A stretch of 64,000 bases of DNA from Zygnema cylindricum. Taxonomy: Eukaryota > Streptophyta > Zygnematophyceae > Zygnematales > Zygnemataceae. The translations under genes and the position numbers were made by a program. Location: the NCBI GenBank assembly GCA_037447655.1, contig JBBHKE010003430.1, forward strand, positions 325,822 through 389,821, in the 5' to 3' direction. The notes under the pieces were generated by a model. It saw nothing but the letters and a program-made list of their open reading frames with translations, did no database searches and had not been told where the DNA came from. This document shows positions 41,500 to 53,280 of this stretch, one piece after another (within the stretch, counting starts at the first letter, position 1; every line of letters starts with the position of its first letter).

Positions 41500-42850
41500 C
41501 TTAGTCACTTTTCAATTTTAATCCACAGTTTTCTCTGCAATAAATCAACTTAGGGGAAGGTATTGGTTTTGTTATCATGTGTGCAATCATTTCTTTATCA
41601 GTTTTTATGAACCAGTTTAATGATTTAATTTTCAACCTTCTCTTTGACAAAGCTTAGTCTAATATCCATATGCTTAGCTTTTAAGTGATGTTTCGGATTA
41701 GCTGCAATAGGGATAACTGCTTGATTATCACAAAAAATATTCTGAGTTCCTGTCTTCATGAACCCAAGTTCTTCAAGAAGAGATTTTATCAACATTAATT
41801 CTTTGGTGGCAGCACAAAAAGCCATGTATTCAGCTTCCATAATGGGCTGAGCAACTACTTTCTGGTGCTGGCTACTCCAACAACATGCATTAGATCCAAT
41901 TTGCAACACATATCCAGTCGTACACCGCCTTAAAGGCACATCTCTATAAGTGGCATCACTCCTGGTTGTGATGTCAGTGTGCTCCCCTCCCAAATGCAAC
42001 CACAATTCCTTGTCCCCACCAGATACCTGATCACCCTTTTGGCAGCCTCCAAGTCTCTCTTTCTTGGTTCATTTAGACTCTTGTTGAGGACTCCGACGAC
42101 TACAACTATATTCGGCCGGGTAAAATTCATAAAATATATTAAACTGCCTACAATCTGCCGATAAGGGATATTTTCCACAAATTTTCTTTCTATCTCATCT
42201 ATCTTATCATAAATAATCAATATTCCTCCCTTTTCACTCCCCTCACACACTTTCTTCAAATCCATGGGACTAGAACATCCGTTTACTTTCTCCATTTGAA
42301 ATTTTTCTAGCATATTACCAATTGTTTCTTTCTGAGTGAGTCTTATAATCCTATTCCCTCTATCTCTCTCCGTTTGAATTCCCAAAATGTACTTTGCTTC
42401 ACCGAGATCTTTTATGTCAAAGCAGCTTCTAAGATCTTGTTTTAGTTTGTTAGATTTATCTAATGACTTGTTTAAGACCAACAAATCATCCACATAAATA
42501 GCAATAAATATCACTCCATCCTCATCCTCAAATAAATATATGGAGTGATCTAAACTAATTCTCATATACCCCAAACCGGTCAGAAATTTGTCGAGCTTTA
42601 TATTCCATTGTCGCGGGGCTTGCTTAAGCACATAGAGTGATTTTATCAGTTTGCAAACTTTGTTTTCTTCCCCACTTACCACGAATCCTTCCGGTTGCCT
42701 CATGTAAATTTATTTTTCTAACTCTCCGTGCAAAAAGGTCGTTTCAATATCCATCTTCTGTATTTCCATATCCTCCGCTGCAGCTATACTTAAAAGGATA
42801 AACAGAAGAAATTTGACAACAGGTGTAAAAGTTTCGTTGTAGTCTATCCC
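41500..42850 (-). pseudogene. Element K: RT and RNase H region
   Basis: RT is open from 42703 (R-Q-P-E-G-F-V) with L-Y-V-L-K-Q-A-P-R-Q-W, the catalytic Y-V-D-D box (about 42488-42499) and Y-I-L-G-I-Q-T-E-R-D-R. P-Y-R-Q-I-V-G-S-L follows. RNase H (42005-41625) has S-D-A-T-Y-R-D-V, T-T-G-Y and Q-P-I-M-E-A-E-Y-M-A, joined by a frameshift at about 42000. The upstream RT part (42704-42850) reads in broken frames. Integrase and protease are absent. Confidence 0.87.
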
Positions 42851-43038
42851 CTCTTTGTTCTGCATGAGAGAGAAGCAAGGAAATCATGCATCATAACCAG
42901 CAAAGTCATGCTCCACACATATAGACAAACAAAAATGAATGAGAAGGGAATATATATGTATACAACTTGCAAAAGAATAAAGGTGACAATGACCAAATGA
43001 ATAATAGGGAAAAATACTCCCCTAGCTTGAAGTGACCC
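42851..43038. other. Filler sequence at the internal deletion of element K
   Basis: About 190 bp without copia coding similarity replace the missing RT start, integrase, protease and linker. It reads AT-rich and contains AATACTCCCCTAGCTTGAAG, which resembles a polypurine tract on the minus strand (CTAGGGGAG), so it may come from another element's end. Confidence 0.5.
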
Positions 43039-44033
43039 CTATAGTTTTATTAGTTCCCTACAAAAGAAGCAAACACCCTTTTTCAAAGCTCCCCTTTCTT
43101 TTCCTCTCCCTCTCTTTCCACCAAAGTTCCGATAAGGTTTACCTTTGTCTTTTTTCCTCTCACCATGCTTCCGCTCGTCACCGCTGTTCCTCTCATCACG
43201 CTTCCGCCAATCACCACCAACTGTAAATGCATTCACCCTTTCACTTCCCCTAGGAAGCTCCAAAGTGCTTCCCTTACAAGAATTATCCCCATGGTAAAGC
43301 TCCAAGTCTATGAGGAGCCACCCATTGCCTGTATACAATAAATGATGTTTTCGCACTCATCTGGGAGTTTCATGAGTAGTGTATAAATCTTTCTCTCCTC
43401 GGATTCTACATATCCTGCACTAGCACGCTCAACATATAACGCAGCAATATCATTACAAACTCTATCATTTTATTGCCTTTATAAACATAGGCCTCTATTT
43501 CCTGTTTTACTAACTGCTGCCTCTAAATACTCTCAATCTTATAAATCTGACTTCGTGTTTCCCAAATTTCCGAAGACTCGGTTAGACTTAAAAGAGTCAT
43601 AGCTATGGACTTAGACACATATCTTAGTATGAGATGTTTTGTTGTAGTGTTTTTATACTCCCATATTTTACTATCATTTTCTTCATTTTTACTTATAACC
43701 CTTCTCAGTGGAGTTGTCATGGAGAGCATAACTCCCCCAACCATAAGTGTCCCTTTATTCTTCTCCCTTTTCTGCCCTTCTGTGGCAATATTTTTCCCTT
43801 CACCTTCCGTTACAACTTAATTACAGTTGGTTTTTCTGGGAAGCCCCAGATGATTCTCCGTCGTGAGTTCCTCCAAAGCCCGATGGCGGACACCTCATTC
43901 GCCTGAAACAATTCTCCATAAGTGCTTTTCGAAAAGCAACTCCTCCATCGTAAACTCCCAATAAGTGAAGTCTGTTCCATCAAACATAGGCACCCTAGAT
44001 GGTGGGCCCATAACCTAAAATTTTGTGGTCTCC
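43039..44033 (-). pseudogene. Element K: gag region
   Basis: The gag start lies in the LTR at about 44033. The seventh codon is a stop (TAG where the relatives have CAG), exactly at the LTR/primer-site junction. The frame after V-M-G-P-P-S-R-V-P is open only in pieces (43744-43523 and 43356-43039). A zinc-knuckle start C-F-F-C (about 43063) is followed by the deletion filler. The region is Glu/Arg-rich before it. Confidence 0.78.
44001..44015 (-). other. Primer-binding site of element K
   Basis: GGTTATGGGCCCACC on the minus strand: a perfect 15-base complement of the initiator tRNA-Met anticodon arm. Confidence 0.82.
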
Positions 44034-44916
44034 ATTGACCCACAGAAAGTGCAGCCTATGTAAAGCCTCTAAAATAATATTTGCCCCTTTTACTTTCCTG
44101 CTAAATAAGCGCCACCCACACACACAAATATTCTAACCACTCTCACCTCTGTGAGGACAAGACTCCCTTGAGTCAAACGCAAAAAGAATCACTTAATTTG
44201 CTCCCCTGAGTAGTAAGTTATTGCTAGTCAAAGATGACCTTTATAGTTACAAGCTCTCTTAGAGAGAGGTACCTAAATTTCACTAAGTCTTGGTGTGCCT
44301 ACTTACGACTGCCTACTACTAAACCGTTGTCTAATACAAACACTATATAGTAGAAGAAGGTACACTAGGCGATGTACTTATTGTACGGCCATTGTACGAC
44401 ATGGCTTTCAAAGTGACGCTTGTAAAAACGGGAGCCATGGTTCCTCCTCCCATCTTCTCCGGTATCCAATAGTATGGTGCGACGTAGCGTTGCATGACGC
44501 TATCCTCAAAGAACGCCGAAAGTTTATTGCGGGTGGCGGCTGCAATTGTGGCCGTCGATCATTTGTATTTATGCGGCTTCGATTTGCTTTTATGCATGAA
44601 TTGATTAATGTGTGTTATCGTTAGTCTGCTGTAAATTAGTCAGTTTAATAAATAGATGAATATGCGTGAAACGTAGTATGTAGATCGTTTTGTTAGTGCC
44701 TTAATGGATAAGGCTTAGGTCTAAATAGTAGTTGTAGACCCCGGTTCAAATCCGGCCAGAGGCAATATTTTGCTACAAATAATAAAATACCTTCTATTTC
44801 ATTCTGCCTCCTTTTAAATGACGCGGTAGCCATGGCGTGCCTTTGGTTCTCTCTTTCTCTCTCTTTACATTCTAACTAAAATATAGAAATGAACTATTAA
44901 TTACCTCTTTTCATCA
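44016..44916 (-). mobile_element. 5' LTR of copia element K
   Basis: 901 bp, ending on the minus strand at ACAAAATTTTA before the primer-binding site and starting near TGATGAAAAGAGG at 44916. It shares with the 3' LTR the start region (AATATAGAA.TGAACTATTAATTACC on the plus strand) but is strongly diverged in the middle. It carries GCCATGGCTACC (about 44828-44839, minus) and the best tRNA-like unit of the plus strand (44690-44766). Confidence 0.82.
44690..44766 (+). other. tRNA-like unit in 5' LTR of K, antisense to the element
   Basis: It has a D-arm-like hairpin GCCTTAATGGATAAGGC, very like the D arm of tRNA-Arg genes. A GGTCT/AGACC stem with a long loop follows, then a perfect B box GGTTCAAATCC within a CCGG/CCGG stem. 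The anticodon loop is too long and the acceptor stem is poor, so a working tRNA is unlikely. Relative to the B-family unit the D-arm pair CC/GG is AC/GT, a paired change. Confidence 0.55.
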
Positions 44917-45156
44917 ATAACATATGTTTGTGTTGTGTGTGCAGTAACTACAATAGTGGTAACAATCTCTTTGTATTGTTAACACTCACAAAAAAAGTTA
45001 AAAAAAATTGTAAACCAAGTTTCCAACTCAAATTTAAGTTTGCGCTAACAAAGATATTTGTAACTAATAACGTTTATTGTTTCCGGTCACAAAAAGAGGT
45101 AAAATACACTCGAACCATGTTTAAACACAAGTTTGTGTTGGCGCTAACAACAATAG
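44917..45156. other. No gene seen between elements K and F
   Basis: Low-complexity, AT-rich. It contains spaced direct repeats of the type AAGTTTG(T/C)G...GCGCTAACAA at about 45038 and 45130. Confidence 0.55.
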
Positions 45157-46153
45157 TGTTGAAATAAGAAATCTTAATACTCAGTAAAAAGAGCTATGAG
45201 GAGAGACAAATGACTTAGAATATTTTTGGGTCTAGGTAAGTTGTAATACTTACCTCTTTTAGTGTGATAGTAGCAGTAGTACTTTTGAGTGTATTGTAAT
45301 TCTATAGGGACACGCGTCAGAGAATGAACATCATACGGGTTAATCGAGAAAGCGACGACACACTTTACCACGCGTCACATATCGAACGAATACTGTTGAA
45401 GAATCGAAAGGACGGAGAATCAACCGATTGTCCGCGAAGATAGTGGTACAACATTCAACGACTATCGTAGATATGAATTGAGTGAATGGACGAGATTCAC
45501 GTGTGACCACAAATGACTCATCACTTTGTACGATCTCAGGTGACTTGGAGCACTTGATCAATAGTCGGCTGGACGGTAGCATCCAATGTTGACTAAGCAC
45601 CTTGAACACTACGGTACAAGAATCTATTTGCATATCTGAAACACAGTAGTTTTAACTTAGCGGATTAGAATGTAGTGTTCCACTAAGTATATTTTTGTTT
45701 AGTAGTCAAATAGGGTTTGGACGTACTCACAGTACAAATGGTGTACTAATTCAATACCTTGTCGTAGTGTAGTACAGTACTGCTGTTCCAGGTGTAGACA
45801 TCGGATTAGTTTGTTTTCAGTAGATACTCTCTGTGAGTATAAAGTTAGGACTTAGCCAAAATTGTAATTATCCAGTTTTGAGATCTCACTCTCTAATGGA
45901 CAGTTTTGGGAAACTTCCAAGTGTTGTATCTTAATGTATGCTAGTTCAATTAAGCTGCAATTTTGTAATTTGGCAAATTACATGTGATACTATATTTTTA
46001 TGGATTTTGGTGATATTTGGAAACTGTGAGCACTTTCTGTGTTATATCAAAGTTGGTTGTTTGATAGGATTTCTGGTAGCTTTTGCTGGAGTCAATGTCT
46101 ACATCCACTACTACTGGTGGACCTCCACTTGCAACTGTGGTTGTAAAACAACA
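45157..46153 (+). mobile_element. 5' LTR of copia element F
   Basis: 997 bp, from TGTTGAAATAAG to GTAAAACAACA. The gag start ATG is at 46097 inside the LTR, followed by a Ser/Thr-rich frame, so about 19 gag codons belong to the LTR. It is the D/F LTR type. The 3' LTR is not in the window. Confidence 0.82.
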
Positions 46154-47086
46154 GGTTATGGGCCTTTCGTCCAGAATTCCTGTCTTCAATGGCCAGAAGT
46201 ATGCATACTGGGCAGCTATGGTTGAATCATATTTTGAGACAGCTGACTTGATAGGGATCTTGGATGGATCTCTTGCTGAAATGGTACCGAGCTGGGCTAA
46301 GAAGAACTCTCTCGCTCAAAAAAAATTAATTCTTTGTATCTGAGAGAGTCGGGTTATGTCTCGGCTTAAGATGAAAAAGGCGAGCGAGATTTGGACTTCA
46401 CTGAAAACTTCCTACGAAAAGGCGAACGTCCAAGAGGAGCTTTTGGTGGCTAGTCGGATCTGGGACTACAAATACTCAGGAGGATCTATGGCCGAGTATT
46501 GTAATAAGTTTAGGGAACTCATTGATGCACACTCTTCAGCTGGTGGAACCTTTCCGGAGTTCCAGCAAGCTGCTTTACTTATTAGAGGTCTCCCTATTTA
46601 TATGAAGGGAGTGTCTTCAACTTTGAAACGGCATAATAAGTCTAGCTGAACTTTTCAGTTGCTTTTAATCTTATACTAGAGGAAGAGTCTACAAGTAAGG
46701 TCCTTGATGGTGAAAAGAAAGTAGAGGCTTTCAGCTCAGACTTTTGAAAGAAAAAATCAGTTTTACCAGATCAGTAACCCATTTAACTAGAATCAAAACC
46801 AGTTTAATCAGAATCTGAACCAGTTTAATCAGGGCAGTTAGAGGCCAAATAGGCAATCTTCTAACGCTTGTTTTTATTGTTCTGAGAAAAGACACGGTTG
46901 TAGGTAGAGTCCAAAACTGAAAAAGTCAAATGAAACTGGATTTTACAGGCCAGGATGGCAACAAAGCTAGTATCACCAAGGCTTTTTTGGCTATCCATCA
47001 CAAGGAAATGTACTTTTTTCAGCCTTTGCAGATGATGAAGATTCATCTCTAAGCTTCAATGTTGAAGAGGATGCAGAGTTATTTGC
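46097..47086 (+). pseudogene. Element F: gag region
   Basis: Gag starts at 46097 (M-S-T-S-T-T-T-G-G-P-P) and is open to 46343, then from 46356 to 46649. It has P-V-F-N-G-Q-K-Y-A-Y-W and E-I-W-T-S-L-K-T-S-Y-E. A tail rich in N-Q-F-N-Q repeats (about 46770-46840) precedes a degenerate zinc knuckle (C-F-Y-C, about 46868). Stops at 46340, 46648 and 46746 show it is dead. Confidence 0.82.
46154..46168 (+). other. Primer-binding site of element F
   Basis: GGTTATGGGCCTTTC: the first 11 bases complement the initiator tRNA-Met anticodon arm, then it diverges. Confidence 0.7.
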
Positions 47087-48300
47087 TATGGCAATAGCAA
47101 TGGAGTGTCCCAAAGACAGTGGATGGATCATGGACACCAGGGCATCGGCCTATATGTGCTGGGACAAAGCCATCTTTACAAATCTAAAGCAAACTCATCC
47201 GAAAAATATCTACTATGCAGGTGGCATAAGTGTACAGTCATCAGCCCAGAGTGATGTTTCTCTAATGGTCAATGTGGGGGGGAAATATGTAGAAAGAACT
47301 CTCCACAATGTTTTACATGTTCCAGATTTTAAAAAGAATCTCTTTTCTACTTCTTTAGTAGAGAGTAAAGCTTTTGAATTCACCCTTAAAGGGGGGAGAC
47401 AGGTTGTTAATAAGCTAGGCAAGATAGCACTAACAGGAACTAGAGATGCCAATAAGATGTACAAGATATACATGGTTGAATGCAAAAAAAAAGATGTTTT
47501 GTATTCCAGTGTGTCATTTGAGAATGAATTATGGTATAAAAGGTTAGGACATATTAATTATGAAAGTCTGAAAAAGATAGTAAATGCTAAGAAAGTTAAA
47601 GGTGTTTCTCTCACATCTCTATTTGTGAAAACATGTGATGGGTGCTCAATAGGCAAGATTCATAAGTTGCCATTTCCACGAAGACAGAAAACAGATCTAC
47701 AAGAGTCCTCCAGCTCATTCATTCGGATGTCCTCGGACCGCCCCAAGTAGCATCGGCTCGAGGAGTTCACTATATAGCCACATTCACTGATGATTTCTCC
47801 AAGTACACCAAAGTTTATTTTATAAAGAACAAGAGTGAAGTGTTCACTCACTTCAAGCACTACAAGGTTTGGGCGGAGAAGCTACACAGAGTTCCGATCT
47901 TGGCGTTCAGATCGGATAATGGAGGTGAATACACCTCTAACGAGTTCAAGCAATTTCTACTTCATGAGGTTTTAAGTCACAATCTGACAATTCCGTATAC
48001 TCCAGATGGAGTTTCTGAAAGACTAAACAGGACAGTCACAAAAACTGCTAAATCCATGCTTGCAGACAAAGGTATAAATAAGAAATTATCGGCTGAAGCA
48101 CTTAACTATGCGGTTTATATAAAGAATAGAGTTGTATCTAGATCTGTCAGCTCTACCCCTCATGAGCTATGGAAAGGAAAAGTACCAGATGTTAGTCACT
48201 TTAAGGTGTTTGGAAGTAAGTGCTTTATTTTAGATAACTCACCAAATAAGTGGAAAATGGAAGCCAAAGGCTTAGCTTGAATTCTTTTAGGGTAAAATGA
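47087..48300 (+). pseudogene. Element F: protease and integrase region
   Basis: The protease motif is changed to W-I-M-D-T-R-A-S (about 47130), with Arg in place of the active-site Gly. The HHCC part has L-W-Y-K-R-L-G-H, where the first zinc His is Tyr, and C-D-G-C-S-I-G-K. A frameshift near 47690 falls before H-S-D-V. The core continues in another frame (F-T-D-D-F-S), then R-S-D-N-G-G-E-Y (about 47912) and E-R-L-N-R-T (about 48018). A stop follows at 48278. Confidence 0.85.
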
Positions 48301-48926
48301 TAATGCAAAGGGGTACAGGGTGTATGTCCTAGATAAACAAAAAATATTTGTGTCTCAGAACATTCAAATTAAAGATGAACATGATTTGGTTGATCTGTTC
48401 AAAGTCACAAATGAGGCGACAGAAAACAAAAAACAAGAGTATATCATCTTTCACCATCAACAACAGGTATATTTTCCGGTGCAACCCCCTCCTATAAGTA
48501 TGCCTTTTGCAACTACACCGCCTATTCATACTACAGATCCTTTTCACCTACATGGCACCAACGAAGAACAGACCGCTACACCTTCGGATCCTGCAACGGT
48601 TTTAGCACCACGAAATCAAAGATTACCAACCATTTCAACATCAGAATTTCTGCAAGGAAGAAGATCTAGCAATCCTCTACAAACCAGTTCTCACTTTTCT
48701 TTTTCTACAGCATCAAGGGAGCCTATGACCATCATAGAGGCCTTCTCATCACCAGAGAGAAACCCCTGGATTAAGGCAGCAACGATGAGATGAAGTTGAT
48801 TATAGAGGCACAAACATGGGAGCTGGTGGACCTGCCTCTAGGGAGGAAAGCCATTAAAAACAAGTGGGTCTTCAAAGTCAAACAGAATCCAGACAACACT
48901 ATCAAAAGATATAAGGCAAGACTTGT
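48301..48926 (+). pseudogene. Element F: linker and RT start, cut by element L
   Basis: After the integrase C-terminal part (Y-V-L-D-K-Q-K-I-F) comes a Pro/Thr/His-rich linker, then the first RT block, W-E-L-V-D-L-P-L-G-R-K-A-I and K-W-V-F-K-V-K-Q-N-P-D-N-T-I-K-R-Y-K-A-R-L-V. It is cut at about 48924-48926 by the LTR of element L. A single-base loss near 48783 shifts the frame. The rest of F is not in the window. Confidence 0.85.
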
Positions 48927-50016
48927 TGTTGTTCTGAAAACTCAGTTTGTGCGTACGCTACAATTCCTGCGTAAATGCTAATAGGGTTTAATATGGAGGA
49001 TCGAATTGATTCACGGATTAGGGGAGCGAACGTACGGATAACTAAAGTAACGTAACGGATTCTTTGAGTGGGGTGATTAAGCATTGACAAATGGACGGCG
49101 GATCGCGAAGCGATCCGATGTGGAATAAACGAAATGTTCAAACAGGCACCGCCGGTACAGCGCAGTTGCGACGCAGACAAGACAACGCAGCTGCGATTAT
49201 TTTGGATGAATATGCGCCGCCGGTACGGAGCAACTGCGACGGAGACAAGTCAACGTAGCTGCGGTTACCTTGATGTGATCCGTACGGACAAAGCAGCTGA
49301 CACAGCTGCGGATAATATAACTAGTATAGATTGTGAGTAATGATATTTGTTTAGTGGTTACTTAGTGGTAGCTTGGTTTTTGACGTACGAAGATTGTGGA
49401 GATGTTGGTGTAAATATTATATACAACATAGGTTTGTCTTTTTGCTAATTAGTTTATTAGTGTAGAGTTGTTCAGTCTGACATACCTCGAACTATTCGGG
49501 TATATTTACAATAGTTTAGGTAGATAGTAGATAGTGTACGGCTGGTATGCCTCCGTACATTCAGTAGTGAACTCTCTGAGTATAACTCGTAGGACTTAGA
49601 ATATTTTGAGTATCACAGTCAAGTTTAATCAAAGCAATGGTAGACTGTTTTCTGCATCTTTGACTTGTTGGTGTGATCACTCTGTTTGGTGCTTTCATGT
49701 GAAACTTTCTGAAACTATTCTATGAGAATCTATATGTGTGTGAAGTTTCATTTTATTCTGTTATCTCTGTGAGATTGTGTGAGAAGTCAAAGTGGTTAGT
49801 TTGTAAGGCTGTCAACTGTTTTTGGGAAACTCTGGAGCTTGTTTCTTCCAGATCCCTTGGTCGATTTGGTAATAACTTTGGGAGTTTAAATTGTCTATAC
49901 TATACTGCCTATTGCTGCAGTTTCAAGTGATTTTGATTATTGTGGAGTAATCTGTGCTGTCGCAATCTGTGGTGCTTTCGAGAGTAATCCATGGCTGAAA
50001 TAGGCTATGGACAACA
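48927..50016 (+). mobile_element. 5' LTR of copia element L, inserted in F
   Basis: About 1090 bp, from TGTTGTTCTGAAAAC (the start could be 3 bp earlier) to TATGGACAACA. The gag start ATG is at 49991. It shares the GGCTGGTATGCCTCCGTACAT region with the LTRs at 7821 and 27652, so it belongs to that second family. Short GGCGGATCGCGAAGCGATC is a palindrome near 49094-49112. Confidence 0.82.
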
Positions 50017-50495
50017 GGTTATGGGCCCACACCCCTGGCTACCCATATTTGATGGATCAAGATATCACTACTGGAGGGATGCACTGAAGAGCTACTTTGA
50101 GATGATGGAGCTAATGGATGTGGTGGACGGTGCCTTGGCCGAAACATCAAATGGATGGAAAAGGAAAAATCATGAGTGTCTAAGGGTTATCAAGAACTCC
50201 TTGACTGAGAATTTGGTAATGTCATACTTAAGTTTTAAAAAGGCATCTGAATTATGGAAGTGCTTAGAATGTATGTATGCAAAAACTTCTTTATATCATT
50301 GGCTTAGCATTGTACCAATATAGTTGAATTCAAGTATGTCGGAGGTAGTATGGAGAAACATTGTATTGACTTAAAAGTATTGTTTGCAGAAAATGATTTG
50401 GCAAGAGGAAACTTTACAAGCGCCCAACAAGCTATATTATTAATGAGAAGTCTACCTAAAGAATATAAGAGTGCTTTAGATCAATTGACTTTAAT
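49991..50495 (+). pseudogene. Element L: gag fragment up to the assembly gap
   Basis: Gag starts at 49991 (M-A-E-I-G-Y-G-Q-Q-V-M-G-P) and is open to 50323 with P-I-F-D-G-S-R-Y-H-Y-W and A-S-E-L-W-K-C-L-E. A small deletion near 50310 shifts the frame. It then continues (M-E-K-H-C-I-D-L-K ... L-M-R-S-L-P-K-E-Y) up to the run of N. Because the gap follows, it cannot be said whether the rest of this element is intact. Confidence 0.82.
50017..50030 (+). other. Primer-binding site of element L
   Basis: GGTTATGGGCCCAC, a perfect complement of 14 bases of the initiator tRNA-Met anticodon arm. Confidence 0.8.
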
Positions 50496-50505
50496 NNNNN
50501 NNNNN
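50496..50505. other. Assembly gap (10 N)
   Basis: Ten N inside gag of element L. Sequence right of it does not continue gag or any other copia part, so the gap stands for an unknown, probably large, missing length. Confidence 0.98.
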
Positions 50506-53272
50506 AACGATAAAGTGGATATTGATTTTCACTGGGTAGTTTTAAAACTACTTATTATACACTATATTACCTACTATGAATGGGGAGAGTAGAGAAGTAG
50601 ATTCAAAAATTTTGGGTATTTTTTTTTCCTTTTTTGTTTTTTTCTTGATTTGTTCATCCATTATATCACATATTATTCATCAAAATTTTGATGGGTCACT
50701 TTTAGTTATAGGTGAAATAGCAATTGAAGTAAAATGGGGGGGGATATAAAGCTAAGGGGAGAGCTAGACTAGATGAGATTAACAAGCTTGGCTTAATAAG
50801 TATATTTTGTAGTTTTGTGTATTGGCCAAAATCTTATCGCGATAACTTCAATATTCCATGGCTCAATATATTGCTCTGGGACCAACAAAAAATATTGCCA
50901 TATATTTGGTTGGAGCTGGGGTTTTGTACAGATGAAAGTACAAAAATACATACAGATAATCCCCTTTGGCAAGGGGTGAGGGGAAATCTTAGCGTATTCG
51001 CTTGGAGTACGAGGAAGGCTTGTCAAATAGTTACATTTCCTTCGACTTAAGGATGCTCTGTAACTTCGAGTGTGTTGCATGCACGGCTTTGGGTTTAACG
51101 AGGAACCAGGGACATATGAGAACCTTCATTTTTTATCCCTCTACGTGGAGTTTTTGATACCATGAATTTGGGCCCTTGGCTCCTCGTGAGGACCAATTTC
51201 GAACCATCAACGCCTTTGCGTCTTGAGACTTTTTCAACATCCATGTTGGGCGCAGTTGACCCGTGGGGGTTGCCCTTCTTCTCTACTTCTACTTCTCACG
51301 CCCGACAGGGCATTGCATGGTGAGTGTTTGTTGACCGTAGACGTTTGAGTTGTAAATTATACGACTCATTAGGCGATGAAATTGTTGTAAGGTCGAGATG
51401 TATGTAGACATGTTGTTCGATGGAAGGGGACACAGGTTTGGCACTGGTTAATGTAATCTTCAAGGGCGGCTTATTGGAATTCAAGGGTCTATGTTAGACT
51501 AAGGTAATGTAATTCGAGAAGCCACCGTCTGCCTCTGGTTTTGTCAAGGCCAAGTGGCAGGCTATCTCCATAGGTGGGCTTACTGGCTTTATTACTAGGC
51601 CTAAGGTTGAGTAAAGATCCAAGAGATTTTTTAACCTCTTTGATACTTTGAACCGGGCTTAACTGGACTTTGAGGACCAACTCTAAGTTCTAAAAGTAGT
51701 TTGAATTAGGCATAGGATAAGGATGTGAAATGGTCTTTTTTGAACCACCCACTTTCAAAATGCCTTATTTTTTTGTCTAACTTGTAAGGCTAAGCTTGAC
51801 AAAAGGGAATACCTCAACTTTCATTGTCGTCTCTCTTGTTCTTTTGTCACACTTTTTCAACTTTGTTCGCATTCTTTTGTGTTTGATGTTTGAAATTTAG
51901 GGTTGGACGTGGAGTGAGAGGAAGGTGAAATAGACTAGGATGACTCACATCTGGCATTGTTGATTCAATTTTGACTGATGAGCCACTGACCAATACTGAT
52001 TACCTTTTCCTCGCGGCTCTCCTCGCAGTAGGCCTTTGTTAAAACGTTTTGCGTCACACTTTGATGGACTTAGTTGGAATGTTTACCTGTATGTTAAACA
52101 CTATATTTTGAAATATCTTAAGATTGCTTTGATAAGTCTCAAAAGTCAACATTACCACCTTAGGTAGTGTTCGAGATTGTTGGTCCCACCTCTCTCGGTT
52201 GGATACAACAGGCTAGCCTCTTGCCCTCAACCCAATATGGAAATTTAGGAGATTGGATAACCAAAGGGGTATAAACCTGATAGAGTTAATAAAATTTTGG
52301 TCAAGGTAATCACCCTGTTGTGTCGGTTTCGAGGTAACAAGCCTCCATGTGAGAACCTTCGAGGGACCGACCTTAGTTGTAGAACTCCATCAGACGGATG
52401 TTTTCACGACTAATAACCCTACCCACCTTACTCGGTTTAATTTTGAAGGGAAAAGTATAACACAACATCTTTAAGTGTTCGTACATGTGGATCCTTGTCG
52501 GTAGGTAAAGCCGAACATTTTTGGCGGTAATTAATTGTCACTGGTGCTACCCAAAGAACTTATGGGCGTATTTTTTTAAACCTTAATAATTTGCGTCTGA
52601 GAAATTGAGTGATTGAGTAGTGGTGCAAAAATAGTTTCGATGGAAAATGAATAACGGTGAGGTCGTGTTATGGATGAAAGTTGGTGGCATTTGGGGATTA
52701 TTGTTAGAAAAGGGGGATATGGCAGCAAATCACACTGCTTTATTCGCTGAAATCGTATGGGGATAAAGTGCAAACGACAACTTGTGTAACAAGTACTTTA
52801 TCAAATTCAAAAAATGGTTGTCGAGTCTTTAAACGTTGATTTACATGAATACTTGAGATCCGGGATGGGTTTTTTGGGGAAATCCAAAATATTTGTTGAC
52901 TTTAAAAAAAACATGAATAGGGGTTCTCAAAACCAAGGGAATTGAACTCAAATGACAAGGTACACAAGCTAAGGGTAAAACAGTCGAACAGTCCTATTTA
53001 GCCCGGTGGTTAAGATTGCCCACGTAGGGAAGGAAGCACTTGAGAAGGAAGGAGGAGAAGGGGAGGTTGGCTAGATGTTTGAATCGTGCGAACTATTTCG
53101 TGTTTGACGCACGAAATGAGAATATGCTAAAATTCGATATGGCTGAGTGCCCATGTGTAAAAGTACAGTAATGGTTTTTTCCTCGTTGTCCTCCAAGAGC
53201 CTGCAACGATAAAATCTTACAACGTACAAAAAATGTGTAAACACGATAGTAAAATTTACGTCATCTTAAAAC
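50506..53272. other. No gene seen
   Basis: About 2.8 kb without retroelement motifs, LTR-like words or long frames. The longest frames (77-95 codons, about 50793-51080) lie on both strands of the same bases and show no motif. Poly-T and poly-G runs occur near 50620 and 50740. Confidence 0.5.
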
Positions 53273-53280
53273 GTAAAATG

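Noticed and set aside
1-50495. An intact, mobile retrotransposon
   Set aside because: Every element has at least one stop, frameshift or deletion in gag-pol. Element I comes closest but has a stop after P-Y-R, a frameshift in integrase and a partial LTR.
50793-51080. Gene on either strand near 50800-51080
   Set aside because: Frames of similar length occur on both strands over the same bases, with no motif to choose between them.
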